Positions 61,656-64,000 of a DNA stretch of 64,000 nucleotides are shown piece after piece. The position numbers and the translations under genes are program-made. The DNA is from Azadirachta indica (taxonomy: Eukaryota; Streptophyta; Magnoliopsida; Sapindales; Meliaceae). The notes below the pieces were generated by a model that saw only the letters and a list, made by a program, of their open reading frames with translations, was not told the DNA's origin and did no database searches. Every line of letters starts with the position of its first letter. Position 1 is the first letter of the stretch. The DNA is taken from the NCBI GenBank assembly GCA_022749755.1, contig CM040444.1, forward strand, positions 7,629,009 to 7,693,008, given 5' to 3'.

Positions 61656-63996
61656 TAAATGCGCGACGTCCTCGTCGCGTCTTCCTCACGGAACCTCTTT
61701 ATGTGCTCTTGGAATTGCCATAGTGCATCTTCATGCTCCCATGTAGCCTCGCTTTCGGGCAATCCCTTCCACTTGATGAAATATTCCGTGTAGTTCGGCA
61801 CTCCTCGCTTTCGAACTCGTCGATCTGCAAGAATACACTCAACCTCCTTCTCAAAAGAGGTTACCACGGCAGTTGGAGCCCGTTTTGACTCCCCTCGGCT
61901 CGGGTCTTCCTCATCTCCATGGTAAGGCTTTAACATGCTTACATGGAAGACGGGGTGAATCTTCAATTTAGGGGGAAGAAGAACTCGATATGACACCTTG
62001 CCCACTTTCTTTATGATCGGAAATGGTCCCTCGTAACGTCGAACCAATCCCTTGTGTACTTTGCGCAATGTCTTGAATTGTTGGGGCAAGAGTTTCACCA
62101 TGACTTGGTCCCCCTCTTGGAACTCCACGTCCCTTCGGTTATTGTCCGCCCACTTCTTCATCTTCTTAGCCGCCTTATCTAGATATGCCCTAGCTAAATC
62201 GGCTTGTTCATGCCATGCCTTGGCGAACTTGAAGGCTCCCGGACTTTTTCCATCATAACTTGAGGCTAGCGCATGTGGAGTCGTCGGTTGTCGACCCAAC
62301 ACAATCTCGAACGGACTCCTATTAGTCGCCTCGCTCCGCTGCAAGTTGTAAGAAAATTGAGCCACATCTAGCAACTTGGCCCAATCCCTTTGGTTGGCAC
62401 TCACATAGTGCCTCAAGTATAATTCGAGCAGTGCATTGACACGCTCGGTTTGTCCGTCACTTTGAGGATGAAAGCTTGTAGAAAAATTAAGGTCCGTTCC
62501 AAGTAGCTTGAATAACTCGGACCAAAACTTCCCGGTAAACCGTGGATCGCGATCACTTACAATATTATTCGGCACTCCCCAAAGCTTCACCACATGCTTT
62601 AGGAATAATTTTGCAGCTTCTTCCGCTGTGCAATCCGTAGGTGCCGGTGTAAAAACCGCGTATTTGCTAAAACGATCCACCACCACAATGATACTTCCAT
62701 ACCCCTCCGATTTCGGTAGTGACGTGATGAAATCCATGGAAACGCTTTCCCATGGCTTGTTCGGAATCGGTAATGGCTCAAGTAACCCACCGGATGCTCG
62801 TTGCTCAATTTTGTCTTGTTGGCATACAAGACATGTCCGCACATAGGCCTCGACATCTTCTCGCATCCTTGGCCAATAGTACGAATTTTCCAACAAAGCA
62901 TTGGTGCGCTTAGCCCCGGGGTGTCCAGCCCACTTGGAATCATGGCATTCCTTGATAAGCTCTTTCCTCAAGCCACCCCACTTCGGCACAAATATTCGCC
63001 TCCCCTTGGCATAGAGCAATCCGTCGTCAAGCCAAAACCGTCTTGTCTTCCCCTCGTGTGCGAGCACCACTATATTTTTGGCTAGAGGGTCTTGGGTCAA
63101 TCCTTCTTTGATCCTCCCTACTAGCTTTCCCTCGGGAATACTTAGGTTAATGGCCGCCAATGTCGCCTTTCGACTTAATGCATCCGCCACCACATTTGCT
63201 TTGCCCGGTTTGTATGTCAAGTCGTAGTCGAATTCCGCCAAGAAGTCTTGCCACCGAGCTTGCTTCGGACTTAACTTCTTTTGCGTTTGGAAGTAGCTTG
63301 TAGCTACATTATCCGTCATAACCACGAAATGACTCCCGAGCAAGTAGTGTCGCCATACTCTAAGGCAATGGATGACTGCCGTCATCTCCTTTTCTTGCAC
63401 GGTGTAGCGCCTTTCCGCCTCATTGAGCTTACGACTCTCGAAAGCAATGGGACGTCCTTCTTGCATGAGTACACCCCCAATGGCAAAATCCGAGGCATCG
63501 GTGTGTACTTCGAAAGGGTTTTTGTGTGATCGGGCAGCACAAGAACTGTCTCCTCCATGATTGCCTTCTTCAAATCTTCAAAGGCATGTTGGCATCCCTC
63601 GGTCCAATCCCACGAGCGACTTTTCTTTAGTAAGTCAGTTAGTGGAGCTGCTCTTGCCGAGTAACTCTTGATGAAGCGACGGTAATAATTAACCAACCCC
63701 AAGAAAGATCGGAGGTCGTGTACCTTGGTCGGAGGTTCCCACTCTTGAATAGCTTGCACCTTAGCCTTATCCATCATCAATGTTCCATCCTTGATCTTGT
63801 GGCCCAAGAAGTGAACTTCTCGTTGCGCAAAAGAGCACTTCTCCTTTTTCACGTACAATTCATTCTTTCGCAATACTTGGAACACCTTCCTAAGATGTGT
63901 CACATGTTCTTCCAAGGTGTTGCTATATACAACAATGTCATCCAAGTATAGCACCACAAATTGATCGAGATAGGGATGGAATAACTTGTTCATCAA
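61655..63996 (-). pseudogene. Gypsy pol: RT, RNase H, integrase, chromodomain (frameshifted)
   Basis: Two overlapping frames. The upstream one (63382-63996, open at the window edge) has the reverse transcriptase catalytic motif YLDD (residues 17-20), then HFLGHKI and the RT-RNase H connection up to LPDHTK. The downstream one (61655-63466, 603 residues) has RNase H (Asp52, then DALSR at 95-99) and an HHCC zinc finger (His175, His182, Cys212, Cys215). The integrase core has Asp245, Asp305 and Glu341 with the canonical 35-residue gap. The chromodomain occupies about 542-600 (YFIKWKG, EATWE). Sequence between the frames near 63513-63525, around runs of A, C and T, shows a frameshift, so this copy cannot make one polyprotein. 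RNase H residues just before the second ATG ([14 protein letters not shown]) are readable in the second frame. Confidence 0.92.
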
Positions 63997-64000
63997 AGTG

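Larger units (their letters stand above)
61014..64000 (-). mobile_element. Chromodomain Ty3/gypsy element (partial, continues past the window)
   Basis: A minus-strand element represented by its 3' LTR (61014-61643), polypurine tract and pol from mid reverse transcriptase to chromodomain. Its 5' part lies beyond 64000. It is clearly richer in G+C than everything to its left and its domains are well preserved, so it is younger. The chromodomain places it among chromoviruses. The IHPVFHVSMLKPYHGD tail suggests the Galadriel clade, which is tentative. Confidence 0.9.

Noticed and set aside
62052..63951. Several plus-strand frames of 68-112 codons across the gypsy pol
   Set aside because: They are shadows of the minus-strand pol, whose domain signatures are unambiguous.

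Overview
This window is AT-rich plant nuclear DNA, most likely from a eudicot. The evidence is two intron-containing SABATH methyltransferase genes, many plant-type LTR retrotransposons and a Mutator-like (MULE) DNA transposon. No rRNA, tRNA, CRISPR or bacterial features were seen. The species cannot be named from the sequence alone. The only genes that look intact are the two SABATH paralogues, on the minus strand at 34556-36012 and 58098-59552. Each has three exons and encodes 353 residues.

Layout, left to right. 1-3105 is a decayed Ty1/copia element. 3106-5662 is a decayed Ty3/gypsy gag-protease fragment. 5663-7695 is the 3' end of a minus-strand chromovirus-type gypsy element: LTR, polypurine tract and pol C-terminus. 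7692-14855 is a flank plus a gag-only, Sirevirus-like copia element (copy 1), truncated in its 3' LTR. From 14897 a composite unit of about 22 kb begins. Block B holds purine-rich repeats, a gypsy remnant, a MULE with terminal inverted repeats and target-site duplications, and relic repeat R. Block C holds the flank, Sirevirus-like copy 2, relic repeat R, SABATH gene 1 and its purine-rich upstream region. A 741-bp spacer follows (36652-37392). The whole unit then repeats as B'-C' (37393-61004) with MULE copy 2, Sirevirus-like copy 3 and SABATH gene 2. The right edge (61014-64000) is the 3' half of a much less AT-rich chromodomain gypsy element on the minus strand, with a frameshifted pol.

The window is therefore a tandem segmental duplication that amplified a SABATH gene, with old transposons carried along as passengers. 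The three Sirevirus-like copies share the same upstream flank and the same 5'/3' LTR asymmetry. They therefore descend from one insertion by duplication, not from three transpositions. The truncated copy at 7692-14855 marks a third, older unit whose SABATH gene is missing. The two repeats differ by traceable events: complementary deletions in the MULEs, a local 437-bp duplication in C', and an approximately 816-bp segment with a promoter-like sequence upstream of SABATH gene 2 only.

I found no clear sign of an entirely new biological system. The points most worth following up are the SABATH pair, the duplication junctions, the gag-only element family with its palindrome-rich LTRs, and the promoter-like segment difference.
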